Positions 38,001 through 48,043 of a stretch of DNA of 64,000 bases are shown in pieces (the stretch's first letter is position 1; every line of letters starts with the position of its first letter). The notes under the pieces were generated by a model. That model was given only the letters and a program-made list of their open reading frames with translations, was not told where the DNA came from and made no database searches. The stretch is from Gluconobacter morbifer G707. Lineage in GTDB: Bacteria; Pseudomonadota; Alphaproteobacteria; Acetobacterales; Acetobacteraceae. The position numbers and the translations under genes were made by a program. The DNA is taken from the NCBI RefSeq assembly GCF_000234355.1, contig NZ_AGQV01000001.1, positions 186,001-250,000 on the forward strand. Reading direction: 5' to 3'.

Positions 38001-38601
38001 CCGGTCCGGGGCGGAGGTGGTGCGGATGCGCTTTTCCGCCAGCCGGGCGCGGGAGATCCTGCGGAATGTTCTGGGGGATGCGCTCTGCCCGGTCTGTGGC
38101 AGCCGTCCGCGGCAGGAGCGTCACGCGGATGGGGACTGGCGCCTGGGGCTGCACTGCACGAATTGCGGAGTGGATAACCGTGGCGCCGGTGTGGCGCAGG
38201 TTCTGGTGGTGCCGTGGCACCGGCAGCGGGTCAACACCGTGCGTGAGGCGCTGCCGTATCTGCGGGATCTGCGGATCCATGAATTTGGCAAAGACGATGC
38301 GTTCCGCGCCACCCTGTCGGGGCTGGCGGGATATACCTGTTCCGAAAAGGTCATCAGCGGACTGTTTTACGAAGACGGCGTGATTGATCTGTTCCTCAGT
38401 CCTGATGGGCAGGTGCAGGATTTGCCGACGCTGCATCGTGTCCTGAAGCCGGGCGGGCGATATATCTGCGCGGTCATGGATCAGGTGGACGAAACGGCGC
38501 AGTCCCTGCGGGATGCGGGCTTTCAGGCCACGGTGCATGACATTGACATGCCCGACCGGGAGGGGCCGTCCCTGCGGATCATTGAAGCCATACGGAGCTG
38601 A
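35080..38601 (+). CDS. three-module protein: GT2, GT4 and C-terminal methyltransferase-like domain
   Basis: A 1173-residue multidomain protein; ATG 35080 has AAGGAG eight bases upstream and overlaps hddA. A coiled coil lies near 40-105. Four repeats of the pattern HPLFDxxWY...NPLxHY occupy about 190-340. A GT2 domain spans about 370-620 (EVSIIIPVYGHYYDTWRCL, LMFLNNDTTVG, YEEFDLATSIRDAGYRVVY). A GT4 domain follows at about 640-990 (ILVIDDKVPEYDKHAGAVTL, LIFVGGFDHTPNVDAAVWL, NPLRYGAGVKGKIVTSL). The last about 170 residues hold a two-CxxC zinc-ribbon (CPVCGSR ... CTNCGVD) and a SAM-methyltransferase-like tail (LHRVLKPGGRYICAVM). It could add two sugars and methylate the product. A methyltransferase GxGxG loop is not obvious, so that activity is uncertain. 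Confidence 0.8.
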   Translation: MAELKPATDDRPSTDRIMWNDGERRVGDERLPIGEPAVEKHVRALIEDQLAQAMGRVFQVEERSRHLERLVAREPVSEHDIQSLTHSNAELRNQLQQLQSEHRLLLQSTAWRVGRRVRDLAQRYPAFARHARRAVKLAYWTLTLRLWSRIRVRQGAKKGIALLAQSLLFDAEWYCRRYAALLPPGTDPVVHYYWIGAAQGLDPHPLFSSSWYTSALPVEAAINPLVHYITHQGRSTPDPHPLFDTGFYLKQAGKIPADRTPLEDFLARPAGDAVRPNPVFDPVAYAEEYASKLKGGINPLLHYAAEGEAGGFWPHPLFDPAWYTARHPAAVEFGALAHYLREEKCAKGVACSEHMEQLGDKTLSLPFSLSFPEESDPEVSIIIPVYGHYYDTWRCLASVMLLTRKVTYEVIVADDRPSRPIASLLGAQGVVLVINTENLGFLGNSNAAARRARGRELMFLNNDTTVGENWLAPMLSVMKADPRVGVVGCKLLNGDGTVQEAGGIIYGTGWGDPFGKNDRADRGCYNYVRDVDVVTGACFLVRRHLFEEMGGFDGRYAPAFYEEFDLATSIRDAGYRVVYQPASRVRHHGSASYGTEMRDRQTLKNHATFCRKWQTLLATQPAPDTSGFLSRERPSPRGIILVIDDKVPEYDKHAGAVTLFQYLRLMRELGLRVIYAPQDGKPLEPYTTALQQLGIEVLHAPDRLDRWLRAYGLYVDFIWTARPDVTFPILSQLRRHTGAPILYYTHDLHYLREMRRYELEGSIWALQESQRLKPMELKIFDVVDHVLTPSREEKRDIFAEVPHANVTVVPPYLFGDTDLTDAPADFASRRDLIFVGGFDHTPNVDAAVWLGQEIMPLVWEKHPDSTLWIVGNVPPPNVQALASERVKVTGFVPELEPYFEKARVSVNPLRYGAGVKGKIVTSLQAGIPVVTTTCGNEGIQLADGEEALIADTSEDIAQAVIRLLDDEALCRTLIRSGAEVVRMRFSASRAREILRNVLGDALCPVCGSRPRQERHADGDWRLGLHCTNCGVDNRGAGVAQVLVVPWHRQRVNTVREALPYLRDLRIHEFGKDDAFRATLSGLAGYTCSEKVISGLFYEDGVIDLFLSPDGQVQDLPTLHRVLKPGGRYICAVMDQVDETAQSLRDAGFQATVHDIDMPDREGPSLRIIEAIRS

Positions 38602-38625
38602 GATTTTTTCTCCTCCGCAGGCTGT

Positions 38626-38675
38626 AAAAAAAGCCGCTCTCTTCGGTTTTCGACACCGGAGAGAGCGGCTTTTTT
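38626..38675. terminator. bidirectional rho-independent terminator
   Basis: A run of seven A, then GCCGCTCTCTTCGG, a nine-base loop, CCGGAGAGAGCGGC and a run of T. The 14-bp stem has one G-U pair. It separates the plus-strand glycan operon from the convergent minus-strand gmd-reductase pair and can end transcription both ways. Confidence 0.9.
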
Positions 38676-38699
38676 CATGAGGACTTGCTCAGGGGCGTG

Positions 38700-39617
38700 T
38701 CAGGGCGAGACGGGTGTGACGCGGTTCAGGCAGTCTTCGTAGATGTCTTTCAGGGTCTGTTCCCATGGGATTTTTGGCACCCAGCCCAGCATTTCGCGGG
38801 CATGGGCGGCATTGCCGGCCGCGACGGGAATGTCTGAGGGGCGCAGGCGTTCAGGGTCCGTTGTGATGGAAGCGCTGATGCCGCTGAGGGCCAGAAGATC
38901 ATCGAGGATGGAGCGGATCGAGCGGGACTGGCCGGAGCAGAGATTGAGAATGCTGCCGGGTGGTACCATCCTGTCAGCTATCAGCGCGTCCACATAGGCG
39001 TCACAGACGTCCCGGACGTCCAGGAAGTCCCTTTTGGCGTCCAGATTGCCGACGCGGATTTCCGGTGGCTGAAATCCTTTGGCGATGCGGGCGATCTGGG
39101 AGGCGAAGGCGGGGGCCACGAAATTCGGCGACTGGCCGGGGCCGGTATGATTGAAGGGGCGCATCCGCACGGCCCGCAGTCCTTCCTGCGCCATGGCGCC
39201 CAGCGCGAGGTCGGCGGCGGCCTTGGTTGCGGCGTAGGGGTTGGCGGGCGCCAGGGCAGCCCGTTCGTCCAGCGGGTGTCCCTGCTGGAATGTCAGGCCA
39301 TAGGTCTCGGCCGTGGAGGCGAACAGGAAAATGCCGTCCGGGGCGTGGCGCAGCATGGCGCGCGCGACGTTCAGCGTGCCGTGCAGGTTCACGGTCCAGG
39401 CATGATCCGGATTGTGGCGCGCTGCGCCGATGGTGGAAATGGCGGCGAGGTGGATGCAGTGATCCGGCCGGCCGGCCGAAACGATGCTTTCCACCGCCGT
39501 GACGTCGGTGATGTCCGGGATGACAGGCAGGATCTCGATCCCGGGGCAGCGCGCCTTCAGGCGGCGCGCAAGATGCTGGCCGACGAAGCCGCGAAGACCT
39601 GTGATGAGAATGCGCAT
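38700..39617 (-). CDS. rmd: GDP-4-keto-6-deoxy-D-mannose reductase-like extended SDR
   Basis: A 305-residue extended SDR. The Rossmann motif is GLRGFVGQHL at residues 7-16, the active site is YAATK with serines in FLFASTAETYG, and PFNHTGPGQSPNFVAP is typical of Rmd-like enzymes. It reduces the 4-keto group of GDP-4-keto-6-deoxymannose, most likely to GDP-D-rhamnose. The start at 39617 is 13 bases after the gmd stop; the 15 upstream codons overlap gmd. With gmd it forms a two-gene operon. If the upstream dehydratase accepts GDP-heptose, the product could instead be a GDP-6-deoxyheptose; sequence alone cannot tell. Confidence 0.8.
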   Translation of the reverse strand: MRILITGLRGFVGQHLARRLKARCPGIEILPVIPDITDVTAVESIVSAGRPDHCIHLAAISTIGAARHNPDHAWTVNLHGTLNVARAMLRHAPDGIFLFASTAETYGLTFQQGHPLDERAALAPANPYAATKAAADLALGAMAQEGLRAVRMRPFNHTGPGQSPNFVAPAFASQIARIAKGFQPPEIRVGNLDAKRDFLDVRDVCDAYVDALIADRMVPPGSILNLCSGQSRSIRSILDDLLALSGISASITTDPERLRPSDIPVAAGNAAHAREMLGWVPKIPWEQTLKDIYEDCLNRVTPVSP

Positions 39618-39630
39618 GACGTGATCCGTT

Positions 39631-41483
<1,853 letters not shown>

Positions 41484-42449
41484 ATGTCCGAGATGAGGAA
41501 TCCGACGCGGCTTCCGTCCTGTCCGGTCTATGAGATGATCAGGCCGGCGCCTGCAAAGAGTTTCGTGCTGCACCGGCATGATTATCCGGCTGACTGCGCG
41601 CGGTGGAATTATCATCCTGAATACGAGCTTCATCTGATTACCGCCAGTCACGGGCGGTATGTGGTGGGGGATTTCGTCGGGTCTTTCGGGCCGGGGAATC
41701 TGGTACTGGTGGGGCCGGATCTTCCGCATAACTGGCTGAGCGACATTCCGCCGCATGAGGTGGTGTCCGGGCGCGACCTGGTGTTGCAGATCCAGTCGGA
41801 GTGGTTGCAGGGGCTTGTCGCGCTCTGCCCTGAATTCGGGGGGGTATCCCGGCTGTTGCAGGACGCTGCGAACGGTGTGGAGTTTTTCGGGCCGCGGCTT
41901 GAGGCGCTGAGGCGTCGGATGGTTGCGCTGGAGCAGGCTGATGAGGGCCGGCGGGTTGCGATGGTGATTGCCCTGCTGGTGGAACTGGCCGCCACGCCGA
42001 GGCGGGTTCTGTGCCTTGGGCGGAGCATGGGGGTGTCCGGTCTTGATGAAATGGGGACGATGGACATGACCATCCGCCATCTGCTCTCCAGCGATCTGCG
42101 GGAGGTGAGCCAGGCGGATGTGGCCCGGCGGGCGCGGATGAGTCCTTCCGGATTTTCCCGGCTTTTCCAGCAGGCGACGGGCAATACGTTCACAGCTTTC
42201 GTCCGGAGGCTCCGGATCAGCCGGGCCTGCGAACTGCTGGTGACGACCCGGCATTCCATTGCGGTTGTGGGGGCGGAAGCGGGGTTCAGTAACCTGTCGA
42301 ACTTCAATCGCTATTTCCTGAAGGAAAAGCGGGTGACGCCGAAGCAGTATCGACGCGATGCCCTTCAGGCTATGGCGGGAAAATCCCAGTTTTCAAATAA
42401 GGGAAAAGAAGAATCAGCGGGAGTGCTGATGTCATTATTCATTAAATAA
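41484..42449 (+). CDS. AraC-family transcriptional regulator
   Basis: About 321 residues from ATG 41484, which has GGAG seven bases upstream; an ATG at 41433 would add 17 residues without a ribosome site. The N-terminal cupin-like sensing domain contains LHRHDYPADCARWNYHPEYELH and GPDLPHNWLSD. The C-terminal double helix-turn-helix is clear: VARRARMSPSGFSRLFQQAT and IAVVGAEAGFSNLSNFNRYF, then VTPKQYRR. It resembles sugar or polyol catabolic activators. The SDR gene follows on the same strand and the MFS-xylitol dehydrogenase pair is opposite, so it probably controls this pentitol module in response to a polyol. Confidence 0.85.
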   Translation: MSEMRNPTRLPSCPVYEMIRPAPAKSFVLHRHDYPADCARWNYHPEYELHLITASHGRYVVGDFVGSFGPGNLVLVGPDLPHNWLSDIPPHEVVSGRDLVLQIQSEWLQGLVALCPEFGGVSRLLQDAANGVEFFGPRLEALRRRMVALEQADEGRRVAMVIALLVELAATPRRVLCLGRSMGVSGLDEMGTMDMTIRHLLSSDLREVSQADVARRARMSPSGFSRLFQQATGNTFTAFVRRLRISRACELLVTTRHSIAVVGAEAGFSNLSNFNRYFLKEKRVTPKQYRRDALQAMAGKSQFSNKGKEESAGVLMSLFIK

Positions 42450-42573
42450 GAAATAAATGCATCCGTAAAAACAATGTTATTTCTTTTTGTCTGTTATATA
42501 TGGTGTGGTTATTAAGGTATTTCAGCACTTATTACTGCAATATGGTTTCTGTTTAACCGAAAGGAGATGTCTC

Positions 42574-43365
42574 ATGGATATGGGGCTCAAGGGAAAAGTT
42601 GCCGTTATTACGGGATCGAGCGCAGGTATCGGGCTGGCCATTGCGGAAGGGTTCGCGCAGGAGGGCGCCAGTGTCGTTCTCGTGGCCCGTCAGCAGGAGA
42701 AGCTGGACGAGGCCGAGCGGGCCATACAGGGCAAGCATGATGTGCGGATTCTGACGGTAGCGGCGGATGTGGCGACGCCGGAGGGTATCCAGAAGGTCGT
42801 CAGCGCTGTTGAGGACACGTTCGGTGGTGCGGATATTCTCATTAACAATGCCGGAACGGGGTCCAATGAGACCATCATGGAGGCGCCGGACGAGAAGTGG
42901 CAGTTCTACTGGGATCTGCATGTGATGGCGGCGGTGCGGCTGGCGCGCGGGCTGGTTCCGGGAATGCGGAAGCGGGGTGGGGGCGCGATCATCCACAATG
43001 CGTCGATCTGTGCCGTGCAGCCCCTGTGGTACGAGCCGATCTACAATGTCACCAAGGCGGCGCTGATGATGTTTTCCAAGACGCTGGCGACGGAGGTCAT
43101 CAAGGACAATATCCGTGTGAACTGCGTCAATCCCGGACTCATCCTGACACCGGACTGGATCAAGACGGCGAAGGAGCTGACGCGTGACAAGGGTGGAGAC
43201 TGGGAAGGGTATCTTCAGTCGGTTGCGGATGAACATGCGCCCATCAAGCGGTTTGCTTCTCCGGAGGAACTGGCGAATTTCTTCGTGTTCCTGTGTTCGG
43301 ACAAGGCGTCCTACAGTGTGGGTTCGGCCTATTTCGTTGATGGTGGAATGCTGAAGACGCTTTAG
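42574..43365 (+). CDS. classical short-chain dehydrogenase/reductase, probably polyol/sugar
   Basis: A 263-residue classical SDR. Motifs are TGSSAGIG at residues 14-21, NNAG, the catalytic serine in NASIC and YNVTK. NCVNPGLILTPDW follows. The start at 42574 has a perfect AAAGGAG eight bases upstream. It oxidises or reduces an alcohol/ketone with NAD(P); the basic/acidic residue after strand 2 (ARQQEK) favours NADP. Linked to AraC, an MFS carrier and a xylitol-dehydrogenase-like enzyme, it probably handles a pentitol or ketopentose. The exact substrate is not readable. Confidence 0.82.
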   Translation: MDMGLKGKVAVITGSSAGIGLAIAEGFAQEGASVVLVARQQEKLDEAERAIQGKHDVRILTVAADVATPEGIQKVVSAVEDTFGGADILINNAGTGSNETIMEAPDEKWQFYWDLHVMAAVRLARGLVPGMRKRGGGAIIHNASICAVQPLWYEPIYNVTKAALMMFSKTLATEVIKDNIRVNCVNPGLILTPDWIKTAKELTRDKGGDWEGYLQSVADEHAPIKRFASPEELANFFVFLCSDKASYSVGSAYFVDGGMLKTL

Positions 43366-43385
43366 AAAAGTGGGACGGTTTCCCT

Positions 43386-43427
43386 CGGGTCTGGCCGGAT
43401 TGCTGACCAGACCCGGGGGCTGTTTTT
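43386..43427 (+). terminator. rho-independent terminator after the SDR gene
   Basis: CGGGTCTGG and CCAGACCCG form a 9-bp stem around a 12-base loop; GGGGCTG and TTTTT follow on the plus strand. It lies between the converging SDR and MFS genes. Confidence 0.8.
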
Positions 43428-44785
43428 CAGGCAAGGCTGCTTTCCGTGCCTTCAGGATTGTTCGCTTCGGCGATCTTGGCGTGTGAAATGACATCCGCGG
43501 CGTGGAAGCCTCTGGGCTGTTCCAGGCGGATGAAGCAGGTCAGGATGGCGGCGAAGAAATACAGCGCTGCATAGACGATGACGACGCCCTGCGTGCCGTA
43601 TTCTTCCACGAAGACCGTGGCCAGAGCGGGGCCGATGAAATTGCTCAGACCGCCGCCGAGGTTCTGGACCGAGACAGCCGCACCCTGGTTCTGCGGGGCG
43701 AGGATCGGGAAGATGGCGCCCATCGGGACGAAGGATGTGATGGTCAGGGCGAAGAACAGCGCACCGATGATGGCGATGGTCATGTTGCCGGGTGCGGAGT
43801 GTGGCAGGTAGTAGAAGAGCAGCGTTGCGCAGCCGCATCCGACGAACCCGGCCCACCGCATCTGCCGCATCCAGCCGATGCGGTCACCGATGATGCCCCA
43901 CATCACGTTGGTGAAAGGCTGCACGAGGAAGACCACGCCGTAGATGCGCAGCCATTGCGACATGGTGAAGCCGCCTTCGGCCGAGGTGTAGAACAGGGGC
44001 ATGATGGCCGGGAAGCCGAATAGCGACAGGTTGCAGATGACGCGGGTGACGAGCGCCAGGGCGATGTCCCGGTTTTCGACGATCAGGGTCAGGCCGCGGC
44101 TGATTTCCTTGAGCTGGGCGCTCAGGCTGTGGGCCGAGGTTTCGATCTTCGCGGCTGCGTTGCCCGGGATGTCGCGGATGGCGACAAGAGCGAGGAGGCC
44201 GCCTGCCAGGACCCAGACGAGGGAAAGCCACAGGGTCGGGACGAAGCCGATGGCCGGGATCGTGAAGCTGGGGAGGAACGCGGCGATGATGCCGTAGCCG
44301 ATCGTGAACATGGACCAGACCCAGCCGATGGCGGAGGCCAGCCTGTGTTCAGGGGTGCGCTGTACGATCCAGAAGAAGAAGGCATAGAAAAACAGGGGAT
44401 ACGCAAAGCCCCGCAGGCCGTAGAAGAACAGCATCAGCGGGAAGCTGTGATGCTGGATTCCGAATGTGAGGAAGGCGATGTGACAGACCACCCACCAGAC
44501 GGTGCCGATCGCCATGATGCGTCTTGGGCCGTACACTTCGGCGAGGACACCGGAGAGCCAGCTCGCGATGGCGGCGGTGGCGCCATAGACGGTGAAGAGC
44601 AGACCGGCCTGGGAGGGGGAAAAGCCGATGCTGGTCACGTATTTTGCGAGGAAGGCGACCTCGATTCCGTCACCTGTCATGTAAAGGGCTACGGCGATGT
44701 AGCCCCAGAGCAGGATGACAGGCATTCCCCAGACGATATGGGATTTGGTGCTGTCTTCGTGGTGCGTGAGAGGAGTGGCACTCAT
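43427..44785 (-). CDS. MFS transporter, polyol (ribitol/RbtT-like) type
   Basis: About 452 residues with twelve membrane segments. The start at 44785 is preferred because GGAGG lies about ten bases upstream; ATG 44794 would sit one base from it. It resembles the RbtT/CsbX branch (MTGDGIEVAFLAKYVTSIGFS, SWLSGVLAEVYGPRRIM, YGLRGFAYPLFFYAFFFWI). It is 45 bases downstream of the xylitol-dehydrogenase-like gene and probably cotranscribed. It would take up a pentitol across the inner membrane for oxidation in the cytoplasm. Confidence 0.82.
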   Translation of the reverse strand: MSATPLTHHEDSTKSHIVWGMPVILLWGYIAVALYMTGDGIEVAFLAKYVTSIGFSPSQAGLLFTVYGATAAIASWLSGVLAEVYGPRRIMAIGTVWWVVCHIAFLTFGIQHHSFPLMLFFYGLRGFAYPLFFYAFFFWIVQRTPEHRLASAIGWVWSMFTIGYGIIAAFLPSFTIPAIGFVPTLWLSLVWVLAGGLLALVAIRDIPGNAAAKIETSAHSLSAQLKEISRGLTLIVENRDIALALVTRVICNLSLFGFPAIMPLFYTSAEGGFTMSQWLRIYGVVFLVQPFTNVMWGIIGDRIGWMRQMRWAGFVGCGCATLLFYYLPHSAPGNMTIAIIGALFFALTITSFVPMGAIFPILAPQNQGAAVSVQNLGGGLSNFIGPALATVFVEEYGTQGVVIVYAALYFFAAILTCFIRLEQPRGFHAADVISHAKIAEANNPEGTESSLA

Positions 44786-44830
44786 GTTCGTCATGCCTCC
44801 GATACTATCCGCGCGGAAAGGGCGGTTGCG

Positions 44831-45874
44831 TTACTGGGGGAGCGTGATCTGGAGTTTCACATCGGTCGGGCGGGCAGAGGCCGCGCGTTCGAAGGCTGCG
44901 ATGCTGTCATCGAATGCGAACGTGTCCGAGATCAGGGGTTTGAGATCGACCTTGCCGGACGCGATGAGGGCGATGGCGCGCTCATAGACATTCGCGTAGC
45001 GGAAAACCGTTTCCATGCGGATTTCCTTGGCCTGGGCCGCGACGAGGTCGAACGGGATCTTCTCCACGGGCATGCCGACGAATACGACGGTTCCGCCAGG
45101 GCGGACGCAGGAAAAGACATCGTCATAGGCGCCGGGGAAACCGCTGGCCTCGAAAACGACGTCTGCGCCCCAGTCTGCGCCGCACTGCCGGGAGATGGCG
45201 TCACGGGGGCGACCCTCCCGGACATTGAGGGGCACGAGGCCTTTGTACTGCGCGGCGATTTCGAGTTTCGGGGCGGCGATGTCGGAAATGAAGACGGTGC
45301 CTGCGCCGGAGGCGAGGGCGGCCAGGGCGGTCATGAGCCCGATGGGGCCGCAGCCGGTTACGAGGCAGGTGTCACCCGGTTTGATCGCCGCCTTGACGGC
45401 GGCCTGCACGCCGATGGCGAAAGGCTCGACCATTGCGCCTTCTGCGAAGGACACATGATCCGGCAGGCGGTATGTGAACGCTGCCGGGTGAACGACAGTC
45501 GGGGTCAGGCAGCCATGGACCGGAGGTGTGGCCCAGAATGTCACGGCGGGGTCCACGTTGTAGATCCCCATCTTGGACGCGCGGGAGATGGGGTCGGGGA
45601 TGCCGGGCTCCATGCAGACGCGGTCCCCGACCTTCAGGCTGGTGACACTGGCGCCGGTCTCCACGATGACGCCAGCGGCCTCATGGCCCAGCACCATGGG
45701 TTCATTCACCACGAAATGCCCGATGCGGCCGTGGGTGTAATAGTGAACGTCACTGCCGCATATTCCGACCGTATGGATGGAGATTCTCACATCATTCGGG
45801 CCCAGAGTATCAGGAACAGTGATATCGCGAAGGGAGAGAACGCCTTTGCGTTCCAGGACGAGAGCTTGAGCCAT
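44831..45874 (-). CDS. xylitol/sorbitol dehydrogenase-like zinc alcohol dehydrogenase
   Basis: A 347-residue medium-chain dehydrogenase. The catalytic zinc ligands are C in [11 protein letters not shown] and E in GHEAAG, and the later E in MVEPFAIG. The NAD site is [18 protein letters not shown]. The lobe that normally holds four structural-zinc cysteines ([19 protein letters not shown]) has only the first, so the structural zinc is missing, as in sorbitol-dehydrogenase-type members. It most likely oxidises xylitol or another polyol to the ketose with NAD+. It heads a two-gene operon with the MFS transporter. Xylitol is the best guess from family resemblance. Confidence 0.84.
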   Translation of the reverse strand: MAQALVLERKGVLSLRDITVPDTLGPNDVRISIHTVGICGSDVHYYTHGRIGHFVVNEPMVLGHEAAGVIVETGASVTSLKVGDRVCMEPGIPDPISRASKMGIYNVDPAVTFWATPPVHGCLTPTVVHPAAFTYRLPDHVSFAEGAMVEPFAIGVQAAVKAAIKPGDTCLVTGCGPIGLMTALAALASGAGTVFISDIAAPKLEIAAQYKGLVPLNVREGRPRDAISRQCGADWGADVVFEASGFPGAYDDVFSCVRPGGTVVFVGMPVEKIPFDLVAAQAKEIRMETVFRYANVYERAIALIASGKVDLKPLISDTFAFDDSIAAFERAASARPTDVKLQITLPQ

Positions 45875-46346
45875 ATTGGACCTTTGCGCGCTTGGAAGCG
45901 GCCTGTCTGATCGTTGGAATGGCTATCTTGAGCGCTACAGATGAAAAAGATCTAGCCTCGGATTTTCCGCAGAATAATACTTCCTTGCAGAGGGCCTGTT
46001 TTCTGCAGTCTGTGAAGAATCTCACATCTATATGATATTTTATGACTAGGGCTGTTATTTTGGGCGCCTGTCATGCGAAAGGGCCGGAAGCATGGTGCAA
46101 TGTCCCAGTTTTCCGGGACGGATGGCGAGAGTACCGGGAGGATCATCGGTGCCGGGGCTTCCGGCAGGTGCCGGGGTTGTGAATGCGGGACGTGACGGTC
46201 TCTGGATGCCGTTTGCGGAGGTCTGTTGAGGGACCGTGGCGAGATCAGGTTTTTTACATAATCCTTCCTGATCCATATTGCCGTGTCCTGATGAAACTCC
46301 GTGCTGTCTCGCGCCTATAAGCCTTCATGTCGCGAGAGGAAACGCC
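45875..46346. other. divergent intergenic region, no gene seen
   Basis: These 472 bases separate the xylitol-dehydrogenase-like gene from a small membrane-protein gene. I find no supported gene. Small inverted repeats are present: GTCCC...GGGAC around 46102-46119, and TCTCGCG (46307-46313) with CGCGAGA (46331-46337). The second overlaps the GAGAGG ribosome site of the small gene and could mask it. No clear promoter pair is assigned. Confidence 0.4.
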
Positions 46347-46523
46347 ATGAGAAACCGTTGGGCTGTAATGGGTATCGTTATTCTGGCCGCGCTGCTGGTG
46401 GGGCTTATGCTGTGGATGAGAAGTCCGGCTCCGGTGACGCCCGCCGAGAACCACACCAAAAATGTTGCACCGCAGGCGATGCTCTGGGGCGGGGATGTCA
46501 GGACGCTGGTTCTGGCGGCTTGA
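46347..46523 (+). CDS. small single-pass membrane protein, unknown function
   Basis: A 58-residue product starting MRNRWAVMGIVILAALLVGL. One membrane helix spans about residues 6-24 behind a positively charged N-terminus, so the remaining Pro/Ala-rich 32 residues should face the periplasm. GAGAGG lies seven bases before the ATG. The frame is open 23 codons further upstream, but that part has no ribosome site. I do not recognise a family. The ribosome site can pair with an upstream CGCGAGA complement. It may be a real small protein or a chance frame; coding support is moderate. Confidence 0.45.
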   Translation: MRNRWAVMGIVILAALLVGLMLWMRSPAPVTPAENHTKNVAPQAMLWGGDVRTLVLAA

Positions 46524-46691
46524 GAGCGCCAGCCGTGCGGTGTGCTGGTGTTTCCGGCAGCCGGGCGGCGCGGTTGGCGGGCTTCGAAGCCCTGCGGTAC
46601 GGACGAGAGCTTCCGGGTCGGTGAGGGGCCGGAGTTCCACAAGGACGTGCGGCTACGGGTGTCTGGACTGATGATCGGTGTGTGATGGCGG

Positions 46692-47945
46692 TTATGAGCG
46701 CATGCTGATGGAATTTCGCACCAGGAGAAGCGACAGTATGCCTGCGACGACAAGGGCGGCGGAGCATGTGTACCACGCCATGTCGAAACGGCCGGTGTAA
46801 GAGACGATATAGCCTGTCACGATCGGGGCAAGCAGACCCAGAGAGTTGCTGCAGGTCAGGGTGACGCCTGTGACGGTGCCGATCCTGTCGCCTTCTTCGA
46901 CAAGGTCGGTCAGGAGGGCCGTGTTAGCGCCATTTGCGGCGATCAGGCAGGCGAGTGAGCCCGCCAGGACCAGCAGGATGGGGGTCATGGTGTGGCATGA
47001 CGGCAGAAGCCCGATCGTTGAGGCGCCCATCAGGCAGATGGCTACGATGAAGCGCCGGCGGGGCGGGTGAATGCCTTTGCGGAAGACAAGATATTCGAGC
47101 GCGCGTCCGATGACGACTGCGCCGGCGGACGCGGCAAGGTAACACAGGGCCGTCCGGTTGCCTGTTCCGGTGATGTCGATGTGAAGTTCGTGGATCAGGT
47201 AGAGCGGCATCCAGGACATCACGAGGAACGTCAGGTAGTTCTGGGTACACTGGACGACAAGGACGCCGATGAAGGAGGCGGAGCGGAACAGGTTTTTGAC
47301 AGAGGCGAAAGAGAAGGCCGTGCGTGAGGACGTGGCTTCTTTTTCCGGCGGTGCGCGATAGACCTGCCACCAGACCGCTGCCCAGACCAGTCCGATGATG
47401 CCAAGGGCCACGAATTCGAAGCGCCAGCCGAACAGGTCGATCAGGTAGGCGCCTGCGATCGTGCCGCCTGCGAGGCCGAGCTGCATTCCGGTCAGCAGGA
47501 TTGTCATGACCGAGCCGCGCTCCCGGGGGAGAGCCCAGTTGCGGACCACTGTTGCGCCGACGCCGAAGGTCGGGGCTTCACCCACGCCCAGCAGGACGCG
47601 CATCATCAGGAACTGGACGATATTGTGCGTCATGCCGCCCAGCATCATGGCGAAGGACCAGACCGTGACGGCCAGGCTGCCGATCCGGCGTGCGCCCACG
47701 CGGTCCAGCAGGATGGTCGAAGGAAGGTTGAGCAGGAAATATGACCACAGGAAGCTTGACGAGACCCAGCCCATCTGGACCGGAGAGAGGCTGAATTCCT
47801 TGCCGAGCGAGGGAAGGGCGATGGAAAGTGCGGCCCTGTCACCGTAGCTGATGACGTACATCAGGAAGACCAGGAAGAAGAATATGTAGCGGGAAGGAAC
47901 GTTCCGGAACCGGGATGTCACGGTCATGGTCTTGCCTGTCATCAT
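46692..47945 (-). CDS. MFS transporter, anion:cation symporter (ACS) type
   Basis: A 417-residue twelve-helix carrier. ISYGDRAALSIALPSLGKEF and GWVSSSFLWSYFLLNLPSTIL are ACS-family features seen in hexonate, tartrate and phthalate carriers; the loop LLDRVGARR follows helix 2. GGAGG lies eight bases upstream of the start. It is the last of a minus-strand series pxpB-pxpC-pxpA-DMT-MFS, 98 bases after the DMT gene. It could import 5-oxoproline or another carboxylate for the pxp enzymes, but it may be transcribed independently. The substrate is inferred from position only. Confidence 0.8.
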   Translation of the reverse strand: MMTGKTMTVTSRFRNVPSRYIFFFLVFLMYVISYGDRAALSIALPSLGKEFSLSPVQMGWVSSSFLWSYFLLNLPSTILLDRVGARRIGSLAVTVWSFAMMLGGMTHNIVQFLMMRVLLGVGEAPTFGVGATVVRNWALPRERGSVMTILLTGMQLGLAGGTIAGAYLIDLFGWRFEFVALGIIGLVWAAVWWQVYRAPPEKEATSSRTAFSFASVKNLFRSASFIGVLVVQCTQNYLTFLVMSWMPLYLIHELHIDITGTGNRTALCYLAASAGAVVIGRALEYLVFRKGIHPPRRRFIVAICLMGASTIGLLPSCHTMTPILLVLAGSLACLIAANGANTALLTDLVEEGDRIGTVTGVTLTCSNSLGLLAPIVTGYIVSYTGRFDMAWYTCSAALVVAGILSLLLVRNSISMRS

Positions 47946-48043
47946 GCTGCCGACCTCCTGCTGTTTCGGGTGTTGCGGGACTGTCCCTGAAAGGAACAGT
48001 CAGTATGGGAAAAGGGGTGGGATGAAGCCGGGACGGGGCAAGG

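Noticed and set aside
44129-45910. A 593-residue open frame on the plus strand opposite the MFS and xylitol-dehydrogenase genes
   Set aside because: Its translation is Asp/Gly/Glu-rich with no family motifs and mirrors the codon structure of two well-supported minus-strand genes.
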